Assembly (NCBI GenBank): GCA_046590205.1
Contig: JBKJTT010000013.1
Span: forward strand, 1-7,885
DNA length: 7,885 bases
DNA from: DATDEW01 sp046590205
GTDB taxonomy: Bacteria > Bacteroidota > Ignavibacteria > Palsa-1295
Direction of reading: 5' to 3'
Position 1 is the stretch's first letter; every line of letters starts with the position of its first letter. A program made the position numbers and the translations under genes. Below are positions 1 to 7,035 of the stretch, piece after piece. The notes beneath the pieces were generated by a model. It was given only the letters and a program-made list of their open reading frames with translations, had not been told where the DNA came from and did not search any database.

Positions 1-357
1 TCTGAATTCTTTAATAGTACACTTGCATACTTTGTCCCGATCTCAATTATGGTCGTTATTTTTTATATTCTTTTCAAAATACTCCCTGCACAACGTATCT
101 CATGGAAGGTTGCATTATTAAGTACACTCGTAACGGTCGGTCTTCTGGAGATAATGCGATTTCTCTTTGTAATGTATCTTCGCTACATCAGCGGGATCGG
201 TGCTCTCTATGGGGCATACGCATTCCTTGTTGCAGTTGCGCTATGGGCATATTATGGCGGACTCGTCTTCCTTATCGGAGCTGAGGTTGGGAAACTCTAT
301 CGCGATAGAAAAGACATGTTGGCGAAGGCGGTTGATGCCGACGTTACGGGAGCGTAA
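1..357 (+). CDS. YihY/BrkB-family membrane protein, C-terminal part (5' end outside window)
   Basis: The reading frame is open from base 1, so the gene starts upstream of the window; 118 C-terminal residues are visible. They form at least three hydrophobic membrane segments. The stretch ending ALYGAYAFLVAVALWAYYGG followed by LVFLIGAEVGKLYRDR is typical of the last helices of the YihY/BrkB family (once called ribonuclease BN), polytopic inner-membrane proteins of poorly defined function. The short charged tail after the last helix is normal for the family. The stop codon lies inside the end of the convergent lipoprotein gene, giving a 14-bp tail-to-tail overlap (344-357). No plus-strand terminator is visible just after the stop. 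The family call is from remembered sequence pattern; a precise function cannot be given. Confidence 0.8.
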   Translation, partial: SEFFNSTLAYFVPISIMVVIFYILFKILPAQRISWKVALLSTLVTVGLLEIMRFLFVMYLRYISGIGALYGAYAFLVAVALWAYYGGLVFLIGAEVGKLYRDRKDMLAKAVDADVTGA

Positions 358-1153
358 ATACTACCTTTGATTCTTTCGATCCTTCAATAGTGACTTGCTC
401 CTCTTTTTTGTAATCGGGTTGGAATTTATAGGAAGTGATTTTCCCACTCTCATTTTTCATTTGGTCAACGTGCCAGTTTTCACGCCATAGTTTCAATGTG
501 TAAGTACCAGGCGGCACATTTGAGAATAAAAAACCACCAGAAGAATCTGTCATTGCATAATATGGATGCTCTGCAACGCAGATATACCCTCGCATCCAAG
601 GATGCACATCACAAACAGCTTTATAGATGCCCGGCTTTGTAAGTGAGGTGATTTCTCTTGGTGGCGCACCTTCGGGCTGTGCTTCATTTGCTAAGGAAAC
701 ATCCTCATTATAGACATGGAAATTATGAAGTGCATCATCGGAGTTATGCACGATAAGTGACGAACCTCGACGCATGATGATCGTATGAGGCAAGAACTCA
801 CACCCAAGCTGATCCATCTTTGGATTGGCATCAAACGAAAAATCTTTTCCTTGCCTGACACCTTCAAGCCATACGATACATCCTTTCACACCGCCTAGCG
901 TACCAGGACCGCTTGGGTTCGGATGGGAGGCACCGCAAACCTCCTGATCGCGCTGAATCGCAAGGCGAGAGAGATATGTATCTGCTGGATCAATACTAAC
1001 TTTACCACTTAGGGTACCACCATTGGAAAGTGATACTACCTTATACCCTGCTGTGAGTTGGAAATCATCATCAACTGACTCTTCTTGCTCTTTTTTTGAG
1101 CAAGAAACCAAAAGAAGAGCCATAACGAAAGTAAATGCGATGTTCTTTATCAT
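344..1153 (-). CDS. Cupredoxin-domain lipoprotein with carboxypeptidase-regulatory-like C-terminal region
   Basis: A 269-residue exported lipoprotein. Residues 1-17 are a short signal peptide ending in the lipobox LLVSC, with Cys18 as the lipidation site. The central part resembles a plastocyanin/azurin fold: a strand and Asn-rich turn with candidate copper ligand His143 (or His146), then the C-x2-H-x2-M loop CDVHPWM (Cys181, His184, Met187). This is a complete type-1 copper ligand set, so electron transfer is the likely role. After it, the segment SSGGFLFSNVPPGTYTLKLW (204-223) looks like a carboxypeptidase-regulatory-like/CNA-B beta-sandwich, a pairing I recall from proteins annotated as MauL-like. 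Cys73, Cys92 and Cys118 may form disulfides. The ATG at 1153 is preferred over an in-frame TTG at 1189 because the TTG falls inside a terminator hairpin and would spoil the signal peptide. No clear Shine-Dalgarno precedes it. It lies just downstream of the bc operon on the same strand but beyond a terminator. Confidence 0.8.
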   Translation of the reverse strand: MIKNIAFTFVMALLLVSCSKKEQEESVDDDFQLTAGYKVVSLSNGGTLSGKVSIDPADTYLSRLAIQRDQEVCGASHPNPSGPGTLGGVKGCIVWLEGVRQGKDFSFDANPKMDQLGCEFLPHTIIMRRGSSLIVHNSDDALHNFHVYNEDVSLANEAQPEGAPPREITSLTKPGIYKAVCDVHPWMRGYICVAEHPYYAMTDSSGGFLFSNVPPGTYTLKLWRENWHVDQMKNESGKITSYKFQPDYKKEEQVTIEGSKESKVVFTLP

Positions 1154-1170
1154 ATCAAATTGCGTTGTAC

Positions 1171-1205
1171 AAAAACAAACCCCACACAATTACGGTGCGG
1201 GGTTT
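1171..1205 (-). terminator. Rho-independent terminator after the octaheme cytochrome gene
   Basis: On the minus strand an 11-bp stem (AAACCCCGCAC with GTGTGGGGTTT, one G-U pair; arms 1195-1205 and 1177-1187) closes a 7-nt loop and is followed by G and five T residues (1175-1171). It starts 24 nt after the stop codon of the octaheme cytochrome gene and ends 18 nt before the lipoprotein start. It therefore closes the bc operon and separates the lipoprotein gene, at least partly. On the plus strand the same hairpin lacks a proper T run. Confidence 0.85.
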
Positions 1206-1228
1206 GAAATATAATAATTTTACGAACT

Positions 1229-4200
1229 TTATTTTGAAGCCGTTGGCTTACCAACTTTTCGGGTATTCCTCACTGCTTCTTTTTTCGGAAGCGGCGTACC
1301 AGGTTGGTTTGCAAGAGATGTAGGTGTCGCGTTAGTCATTACCGGGCGATAGTCGCCGTTAGGCATAACGTACTTATCTACGCCGTTTATCGTCGCATAG
1401 GGTGTTGGGGTAGGTATTCCCCCGCTACCAAGCGATTGGATATATGTGTGAACAGCGCGTATCTGCATATTAATATCACCATTCAAAATATCCGATGCCG
1501 GAGTTGATGGCTTTCCTGCTGTCCACCAGAACGCAGTCATTGGTGTACCGGGAATGATAGAATCCGGACGAGCAATCCAGTGTTCAACCCAATCCGGCTT
1601 CAAACGGTTTTTTGCAAGTGCGAAGCTCGGAGCTTTCGTATCAGGTGTTGGTGCACCGGCAGAGTGACATGATAAGCAGTTAATCTTATCATAGAGTGCC
1701 TTACCTGCGGCAAGCAAGCTCTGGTCACCTTGGAACTGATACTGCGTGAACATCAACTGCTGTTTATGGATACCGAGGAAGTAATTCGTAGCTGTGCCAA
1801 TGTCTGCATCAGAGAATCCGAATGTCGGCATTCTGAACTTCACAATTGGACGTACTTTTGAAGGTCCTTTCAAGAAGTTGTGCAACCACTCTTCTTGTAA
1901 ACGTGCGCCAACCGGCTTGAGGTATGGCGGAGCGAAGTATGCAATGTTTGCATCACCTGCAAATGTAGTGTTTATGAGTTTCTGCAACTGCTCACCGCCG
2001 CCGCCCTCAACCTTGTGGCAACCGGTACAGTTATTCCAGAATGCAAAAAATCTTCCTTTCGAGAGCATTGCATTGTATGTCTCGATTGCATTATCAGCAT
2101 AGGTTGGTCCCATATACTTGCCGTCCTGACTCTTCAAGAATACGCTAATAGCATACGCTTCTTTATCAGACATATCAAAGTTTGGCATTTTCTGGGGCAG
2201 GCGTTCTGTAGTGTACATACGCGAGTTCTTCATCTTACCGACTACCCATGTGTACCAATCTCTATTCTCATGAGACGCATGTGACTCAAGTTCTGCAAGC
2301 GGTATGCCCTGCTTCTTGAAGTCAGCACGCCATTTCGCAAAGGTCTCCGTAGCGATATTGCCATACGCAAGCTCATTCGGTGTCTTCTTGCCAAATGTAT
2401 TGAGAGCGACCGATACTTTCGACTCGCCTTCTGTTCCTTTTATCTCATGACATCCGTAACAGCCATAGCTTTTGATGAGCGCGCCGCCTTTTCTGATGAG
2501 ATTTGCATCAGCAAGATTTCCTGATAATGTGGAAGAGACACTATCATTCTTACCGGTTTGAGTCATCAGGTATGCTGTGATATTGGAAGCTTCGCCATCG
2601 GTCAAACGCATACTTGGCATACGCGCATGCTTGAGGTAGTTCTTCGGATTCTTTATCCAATCAAAGAGCCATTCTGCTGTTACCTTCGAGCCAACTTTAT
2701 CTAAGCCAGGACCGAAGTTCGCGGCGTCTTTCGCGCGAATCTCGCTTCCCTTCCATTCATCAACGCTATGACAACCAACGCATCCAACATCGAAGAATGC
2801 TTGTTTACCTGCGATAGCATCGCCACCGCCAGAGAAACGAGCAGCAGGCGTGTATTTTGCATCTTTTGAAGCGTCCCAAAGGTATGCGGTCACAGCTTTA
2901 GACTCTTCGGGAGTGAATACAAAGTTCGGCATACGTGTGCCATGCTCCCAACCGCGCGGGTTGAGTATCCATTGATATGTCCAATCTGGGGTAACCTTCT
3001 TGGAGATATTATTGAGAGACGGCCCTTGTCCGGTAGTTGTCTCATAACCAGGCATAGGGTGACAACCATAGCAGCCAAAACCTACGAAGAGCTTTTTACC
3101 CATCGTAATCCATTCTGCACCTTCAAACTCAAACTTGCTTGAGTGACAGCTTTGGCATGATGCTTCTACATACTTTCCTGTCGTAAGCGGTTCTGTCCAA
3201 TGTTTTTCAAAACCGTGAGCAAACTCTGTCGAGACGATAGACGATGCTTGCCCACCATGACATGATGCGCAACCAAGAACTCCGGGACCAGCAGGTTCAC
3301 CAACTTTATGTCCTTTGATAAGAAGGTCTGTCTTCGGATGCATACGGAAGAGTGCACTGATAACAGCAACCGTTGTGTCTTTCTTCGCACCGAGCTTCTT
3401 GATTGTGTAGTGCTTTTCGTCGCTATACTTATTCTTTTTGAGCCAATTCTTTACTTCTGCGGCATCAGTAGAAACGAGTGTATCATTCTTGAAGAGTGGG
3501 TCAGCATAACTCAAATGACACGTTTCGCAACGATCAACACGCATCTTGAAATTATTGAAGTTGGTCTTCTCATAGTTCAAAAGCACGGTTTGTTTGACAG
3601 CTATCGTCATGCTTTCTGTCGCCTCTATTTTGCGGTCAATAGCAATGACACCAGCGAATACCTTATCATACTCATCCTGTGCTGCCTTGATACGAGCATT
3701 GACCGGCTCAAGCTTTGCAATAAGTACTTTCTTCTTTACTAAAAGTGCATCAACAATAACCTTTTCCCCAGCCATTTTCTTTTCAAGTTCGCGAAGTGTT
3801 TTCGCATAGCTTGTTGTGTCATGGCGTGCTGTTTTTGCTTCATCAAAATGATAGAACACTTCGTCAGCTTCGCTCTTGGTGAACGTATAATCACGTTCAG
3901 CATTCTTGATTTCAACCTCAAGATCCGAAAGCTGCTCTGCCAACTCTACATTTTTATCTGACTCAAGTGCATTCTTTGCCGAAGCGAGTTCTTTGCGGAC
4001 TTTCGCTCGGACATCCTTCGGTATCTTCGCAAGTTCTTTCTTGCGTTCTACCTTCAAACGAGAAACCTTGAAGTCCTTAAAGTCCGCTTGTATATCCTTC
4101 CACGGACGACGCTCCAAGACTTCGTCAAGGACAGCCCATATAGTGAATGCAAAAAGAAGCATCGAAAGTACACCATATATTTTGGTGTACGAACGCTGCT

Positions 4201-4273
4201 CGATAGGAATGCTCTTGCGATACTCAAACCATTTCGCCGGATTCCACCACGGCGCTTTTTTCATACTTGACAT
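1229..4273 (-). CDS. Membrane-anchored octaheme c-type cytochrome with coiled-coil stalk
   Basis: A 1014-residue protein. A short basic, Trp-rich N terminus (APWWNPAKWF) precedes one hydrophobic segment at about 33-50, which reads as an uncleaved anchor with the rest in the periplasm. Residues about 55-235 are highly charged, Lys/Glu/Ala-rich and helical, very likely a coiled coil. Eight CxxCH heme sites follow, at Cys249, 335, 373, 401, 498, 605, 749 and 866. The last five sit in tandem cytochrome c domains, four with a downstream Met-Pro that is the probable distal ligand (Met448 RMPNF, Met552 RMPSM, Met696 KMPNF, Met815 RMPTF); in the fifth, Met912 is a candidate. The first three form a separate triheme module. 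The tail after about 950 is Pro/Thr-rich and basic. The start at 4273 has only a weak upstream ACGAG; Met4 is an alternative. As last gene of the operon, in the place of cytochrome c1/f, it is inferred to take electrons from the Rieske centre. Confidence 0.9.
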   Translation of the reverse strand: MSSMKKAPWWNPAKWFEYRKSIPIEQRSYTKIYGVLSMLLFAFTIWAVLDEVLERRPWKDIQADFKDFKVSRLKVERKKELAKIPKDVRAKVRKELASAKNALESDKNVELAEQLSDLEVEIKNAERDYTFTKSEADEVFYHFDEAKTARHDTTSYAKTLRELEKKMAGEKVIVDALLVKKKVLIAKLEPVNARIKAAQDEYDKVFAGVIAIDRKIEATESMTIAVKQTVLLNYEKTNFNNFKMRVDRCETCHLSYADPLFKNDTLVSTDAAEVKNWLKKNKYSDEKHYTIKKLGAKKDTTVAVISALFRMHPKTDLLIKGHKVGEPAGPGVLGCASCHGGQASSIVSTEFAHGFEKHWTEPLTTGKYVEASCQSCHSSKFEFEGAEWITMGKKLFVGFGCYGCHPMPGYETTTGQGPSLNNISKKVTPDWTYQWILNPRGWEHGTRMPNFVFTPEESKAVTAYLWDASKDAKYTPAARFSGGGDAIAGKQAFFDVGCVGCHSVDEWKGSEIRAKDAANFGPGLDKVGSKVTAEWLFDWIKNPKNYLKHARMPSMRLTDGEASNITAYLMTQTGKNDSVSSTLSGNLADANLIRKGGALIKSYGCYGCHEIKGTEGESKVSVALNTFGKKTPNELAYGNIATETFAKWRADFKKQGIPLAELESHASHENRDWYTWVVGKMKNSRMYTTERLPQKMPNFDMSDKEAYAISVFLKSQDGKYMGPTYADNAIETYNAMLSKGRFFAFWNNCTGCHKVEGGGGEQLQKLINTTFAGDANIAYFAPPYLKPVGARLQEEWLHNFLKGPSKVRPIVKFRMPTFGFSDADIGTATNYFLGIHKQQLMFTQYQFQGDQSLLAAGKALYDKINCLSCHSAGAPTPDTKAPSFALAKNRLKPDWVEHWIARPDSIIPGTPMTAFWWTAGKPSTPASDILNGDINMQIRAVHTYIQSLGSGGIPTPTPYATINGVDKYVMPNGDYRPVMTNATPTSLANQPGTPLPKKEAVRNTRKVGKPTASK

Positions 4274-4294
4274 CTCGTTATCAGTATTCTAAAC

Positions 4295-5209
4295 TTAGAT
4301 ATTAAAGAACAATTCGTGCCCAAAACCGAACACCCAAGTATATTTCACGTTGAATGCAAGACGAAGGAACATCTTGATCGGGAGCCCTGCCATCATAAGG
4401 AACAACACCATCGTTGTTGCGTATTTGACCGGTCCGAGTTCTTTCAGTACTTCAGACGTATTCTTATACTTTTTCCAAACCCAAAGCGGTATTGCCACAA
4501 GATACCCAAAGAAGATAGTACCGCCTATAAGATTTTGTAACTGATTAATACTTCCGTCTATATTATAGCTCGGAATACCAATAAGCTCAAGTAGATCAAG
4601 GTTTGTAAGCGCTACAACTCGGTGTGTATCCCAATACTCCCATGGCCAGAAGTAATACCACCCCGGGCCACGCATGAACGTACCAAGTACGATAAGCGCA
4701 ACCCAAAGAACGACAAAGCCGATAACAAATGTAGCAATTGCAAATGGACGCTCTTTGAATGTATAATATCCATTCCCTTTTGGATTAATATCTATATAAG
4801 GAATAAGTATCAGCCCGATAAGAATGATAGTCGGCAAGATAACGCCCGCAATCCATGGATCGAAGTACACGAGCATCTCTTGAAGCCCAAGGAAGTACCA
4901 AGGTGCTTTCGATGGGTTCGGAGTCAGCGACGGATTTGCCGGTTCTTCAAGCGGCGCATTGATCGTGATAGACCATACGGTAAGTATAATCATTACAATT
5001 ATTGTCACCAAGAACTCTATCTTCACAAGATAGGGCCATACCTGAACCTTATCGGCTTGCGTTGCCTCAAAGACACCCATGCGGTCATTACGTCTGGCTT
5101 GCTTGTAGGTAAGCCAACAATAGAACATAATGAAGAATATCATGAGCACAATCGGCACGTTGTCCGGTACGCTCACTATCTTCCAAAAATTATGCAATCC
5201 TTCCATCAT
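4295..5209 (-). CDS. petD: Cytochrome b C-terminal half / subunit IV of a bc (b6f-type) complex
   Basis: A 304-residue integral membrane protein carrying the C-terminal, quinol-site half of a split cytochrome b. About six membrane segments are visible (18-35, 63-83, 116-138, 154-178, 225-246, 262-285), more than the three of plant-type subunit IV (about 160 residues). The quinol-oxidation (Qo) loop reads NPSKAPWYFLGLQEML (98-113), where canonical proteins have PEWY. Bulky motifs PGWYYFWPWEYWDTHR at 182-197 follow the third core helix. The same KAPWYFLGLQE pattern is one I associate with menaquinol bc complexes of several non-photosynthetic phyla. The gene follows cytochrome b by 20 nt and precedes the octaheme cytochrome by 21 nt. 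Two adjacent ATGs are possible; the first is chosen because it is nearer a good ribosome site. The petD symbol is by analogy; qcr-style naming is equally defensible. Confidence 0.9.
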   Translation of the reverse strand: MMEGLHNFWKIVSVPDNVPIVLMIFFIMFYCWLTYKQARRNDRMGVFEATQADKVQVWPYLVKIEFLVTIIVMIILTVWSITINAPLEEPANPSLTPNPSKAPWYFLGLQEMLVYFDPWIAGVILPTIILIGLILIPYIDINPKGNGYYTFKERPFAIATFVIGFVVLWVALIVLGTFMRGPGWYYFWPWEYWDTHRVVALTNLDLLELIGIPSYNIDGSINQLQNLIGGTIFFGYLVAIPLWVWKKYKNTSEVLKELGPVKYATTMVLFLMMAGLPIKMFLRLAFNVKYTWVFGFGHELFFNI

Positions 5210-5220
5210 AAGTCTTTTGT

Positions 5221-5226
5221 CTCCTT
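5221..5226 (-). promoter_or_regulatory. Ribosome binding site for subunit IV
   Basis: AAGGAG on the minus strand, in the 20-nt gap after the cytochrome b stop. It lies 11 nt before the first ATG and 14 nt before the second, so it favours the first of the two adjacent Met codons. Confidence 0.6.
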
Positions 5227-5229
5227 ATC

Positions 5230-6252
5230 TTACTTTTTCAACCATGGTGGAGCAGGTTTACCACCAGTTGCTGGGGCAGCTGCCGGAGCGGCAGATGCGG
5301 TAACAGGTGCTGCGGCTGGCTTTGCAGGAGCCGGAGCTTTCGCCGGTGCGGGCTTAGCAGCCGGAGCCGGTGCGCCTTTGATCTGCGAGATACGCTTTTC
5401 TGCCATCTTCTGTGCTATGTATTTCGCACCGGCGCTTGCCTTTGTATCAACTACAGGTCCCGATATTCCGCCGTCCTTACGGATACGCCAGAAGTGAACT
5501 GCCATAAATACTGCGGCAACGAACGGTAGGAAGATACAATGTCCGACATAGAAACGTAAGAGAGTCGGCTCACCTACCTGCGTACCACCGAGAAGAATAA
5601 AACGAATGTCGTTGTCGGGACGAAGTCCGAGATAACTTGAGAACGGTCCTTCGCTGCCCGCCATCGGCACGGCACGAGCCATATTCGTACCCACTGTCAC
5701 AGCCCAAATTGCAAGCTGATCCCATGGGAGTAAGTATCCGGTAAATGAAAGCAGAAATGTGAGAAGCAGAAGAATGACACCAACACCCCAGTTGAACTGA
5801 CGAGGCGGTTTATACGAACCGGTCAAAAATACGCGGAACATGTGCAACATCACCGTCATAACCATCGCATGTGCTGCCCACCTGTGCATATTACGCATGA
5901 GCGGACCGAACGCTACGTCGTTCATAAGCGCCTTCATATCCTGAAACGCAAATGACTCCGTCGGACGGTAGTAGAACATAAGGATAACGCCTGTAATCGT
6001 AAGGACGATAAAGAGCAAGAACGTAATACCGCCCATACCCCATGTGAACGAGTAGTTCGTTGCATGGCGCGTGACACGGACAGGATGCAAATGCAGGAAT
6101 ACGTTATCAACGATCTGCAATGCACGGTTACGTTGGTTATCCTGATACGAATGTCGGAAAATTGATTTCCATGCCTCGTGCTGCGTTACGTCCTTCTTGA
6201 TCTTCTCAAGCGGCGGCGGCTTTGGCGGAACGAACGGTAACTTGAATGCCAT
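5230..6252 (-). CDS. petB: Cytochrome b N-terminal half (b6-type) with Ala/Pro-rich C-terminal tail
   Basis: A 340-residue diheme membrane protein, the quinone-reactive core of a bc/b6f-type complex. Four helices are visible (about 72-95, 119-143, 155-177, 232-256). Heme ligands are His123 and His137 (in MHRWAAH and MLHMFR) and His238 and His253, i.e. spacings H-x13-H and H-x14-H; the 14-residue spacing in the fourth helix is the b6 rather than mitochondrial pattern. The PWDQLAIWAVTVG segment (176-188) leads into the cd helix. The Cys that binds heme c-i in b6f (before LGGIT) is Gly72 here; the only Cys is 239. Oddities: a Pro-rich N terminus (VPPKPPPLEK) and a roughly 50-residue Ala/Pro/Lys tail (292-340) ending PAPPWLKK, absent from classical b6 (about 215 residues). 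By family topology both ends face the cytoplasm. No Shine-Dalgarno is evident; the 26-nt gap to the Rieske gene implies co-transcription. Confidence 0.93.
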   Translation of the reverse strand: MAFKLPFVPPKPPPLEKIKKDVTQHEAWKSIFRHSYQDNQRNRALQIVDNVFLHLHPVRVTRHATNYSFTWGMGGITFLLFIVLTITGVILMFYYRPTESFAFQDMKALMNDVAFGPLMRNMHRWAAHAMVMTVMLHMFRVFLTGSYKPPRQFNWGVGVILLLLTFLLSFTGYLLPWDQLAIWAVTVGTNMARAVPMAGSEGPFSSYLGLRPDNDIRFILLGGTQVGEPTLLRFYVGHCIFLPFVAAVFMAVHFWRIRKDGGISGPVVDTKASAGAKYIAQKMAEKRISQIKGAPAPAAKPAPAKAPAPAKPAAAPVTASAAPAAAPATGGKPAPPWLKK

Positions 6253-6278
6253 AATACTATTACAGTAATTACCTAAAC

Positions 6279-7010
6279 TTACACTTTAATAAACGATTCT
6301 GGTTCTCCCCATTGGCTTTTTTCCCAAAGGAATTTTGTGCCTTTATCAATGAGTATTTCACCTGTCTCAGAAAGCGTGATCTTTGCACGCTCGAGTGGAC
6401 GAGGTGCAGGTCCTTCAAAGTTCACCCCGTCGAAACGGAAGCCCGAACCATGACAAGGACATTTGAACTTGCTCTCTGATGCTAACCAACGAGGCGTACA
6501 GCCGAGATGAGTACAGATAGCAATGATTGCGTAGAGCTTCTCTTCGTCACGGCATATCCAGACGCGCTGATCGTCCTTGTATTTTTCCGATACGGTCATC
6601 GGAAGGTACTCGCTCGGAACGCCTGCCTTGAAAGTTGTTGGTGGTTCATAGAGCGTACGAGGGAACATCATGCGAAGTGCGCCAACGGTTGCAACGGTGA
6701 TGAAACCGAAGAACGACATCCACCCTGCTGCCTGCAAGAAGTTACGGCGACCGAATGCCCAGATGCCCGGGTCATTCTCCGCTTTTGGGAGCGGCTTGCC
6801 CATTGGCTGCTTGGGCGGCTCTGCCATACGTGATGACGCAGCACCGGGTGCGGCGGTCTTTGCGGCTACTGCCATAAGTTCTGGCGGCACATCTCTCATC
6901 GGCGGCATATTTGACGTCGTGGTCGGATGCGTACCTGCCTCTTCAGGGCGCTGCACTTCCAGATTCGGAAGTTCTTGTAAATTTTCGTTATTATTCGTCT
7001 CTTCAGACAT
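6279..7010 (-). CDS. petC: Rieske [2Fe-2S] protein with long Pro/Ala-rich N-terminal extension
   Basis: A 243-residue Rieske iron-sulfur subunit that passes electrons from quinol at the Qo site to the periplasmic acceptor. The cluster boxes are intact: CTHLGC (Cys166, His168, Cys171) and CPCHGSG (Cys184, Cys186, His187). By homology Cys166, His168, Cys184 and His187 bind the cluster, and Cys171-Cys186 form the disulfide. A twin-arginine motif GRRNFL (87-92) precedes the single membrane helix (about 96-115), as expected for Tat export of a folded Rieske head. Unusual are the roughly 86 residues ahead of it, rich in Pro, Ala, Met and Glu, which should stay in the cytoplasm. The start is well supported by AGAGGA 6 nt upstream (7017-7022). 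The gene lies 25 nt after the ferredoxin and 26 nt before cytochrome b. The symbol is by analogy; bc1 operons would use another name. Confidence 0.93.
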   Translation of the reverse strand: MSEETNNNENLQELPNLEVQRPEEAGTHPTTTSNMPPMRDVPPELMAVAAKTAAPGAASSRMAEPPKQPMGKPLPKAENDPGIWAFGRRNFLQAAGWMSFFGFITVATVGALRMMFPRTLYEPPTTFKAGVPSEYLPMTVSEKYKDDQRVWICRDEEKLYAIIAICTHLGCTPRWLASESKFKCPCHGSGFRFDGVNFEGPAPRPLERAKITLSETGEILIDKGTKFLWEKSQWGEPESFIKV

Positions 7011-7035
7011 ACTCTTTCCTCTTCAAGAAAAAATC

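Noticed and set aside
1154..1189. Longer lipoprotein reading frame starting at a TTG at 1189
   Set aside because: It would begin inside the terminator loop and put 12 residues ahead of a good lipoprotein signal peptide; the ATG at 1153 fits better.
1177..1205. Plus-strand terminator from the same hairpin
   Set aside because: The plus-strand side is followed by GAAATATAATAATTTT rather than a T run, and no plus-strand gene ends just before it.
1229..3570. Tandem cytochrome c domains as a DNA repeat
   Set aside because: The domains share the heme and Met-Pro motifs at protein level, but the DNA has diverged too far to count as a nucleotide repeat.
3308..3742. Plus-strand open frame opposite the octaheme cytochrome
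   Set aside because: It is wholly antisense to a gene with intact heme motifs, has no ribosome site that I can see, and its product resembles no family I recognise.
4622..5497. Long plus-strand open frame (291 codons) opposite cytochrome b and subunit IV
   Set aside because: It lies antisense to two clear membrane protein genes, spans their junction, and its product is Arg/His/Pro-rich in one part and Ala/Gly repeats in the other, an artefact of the complementary codons.
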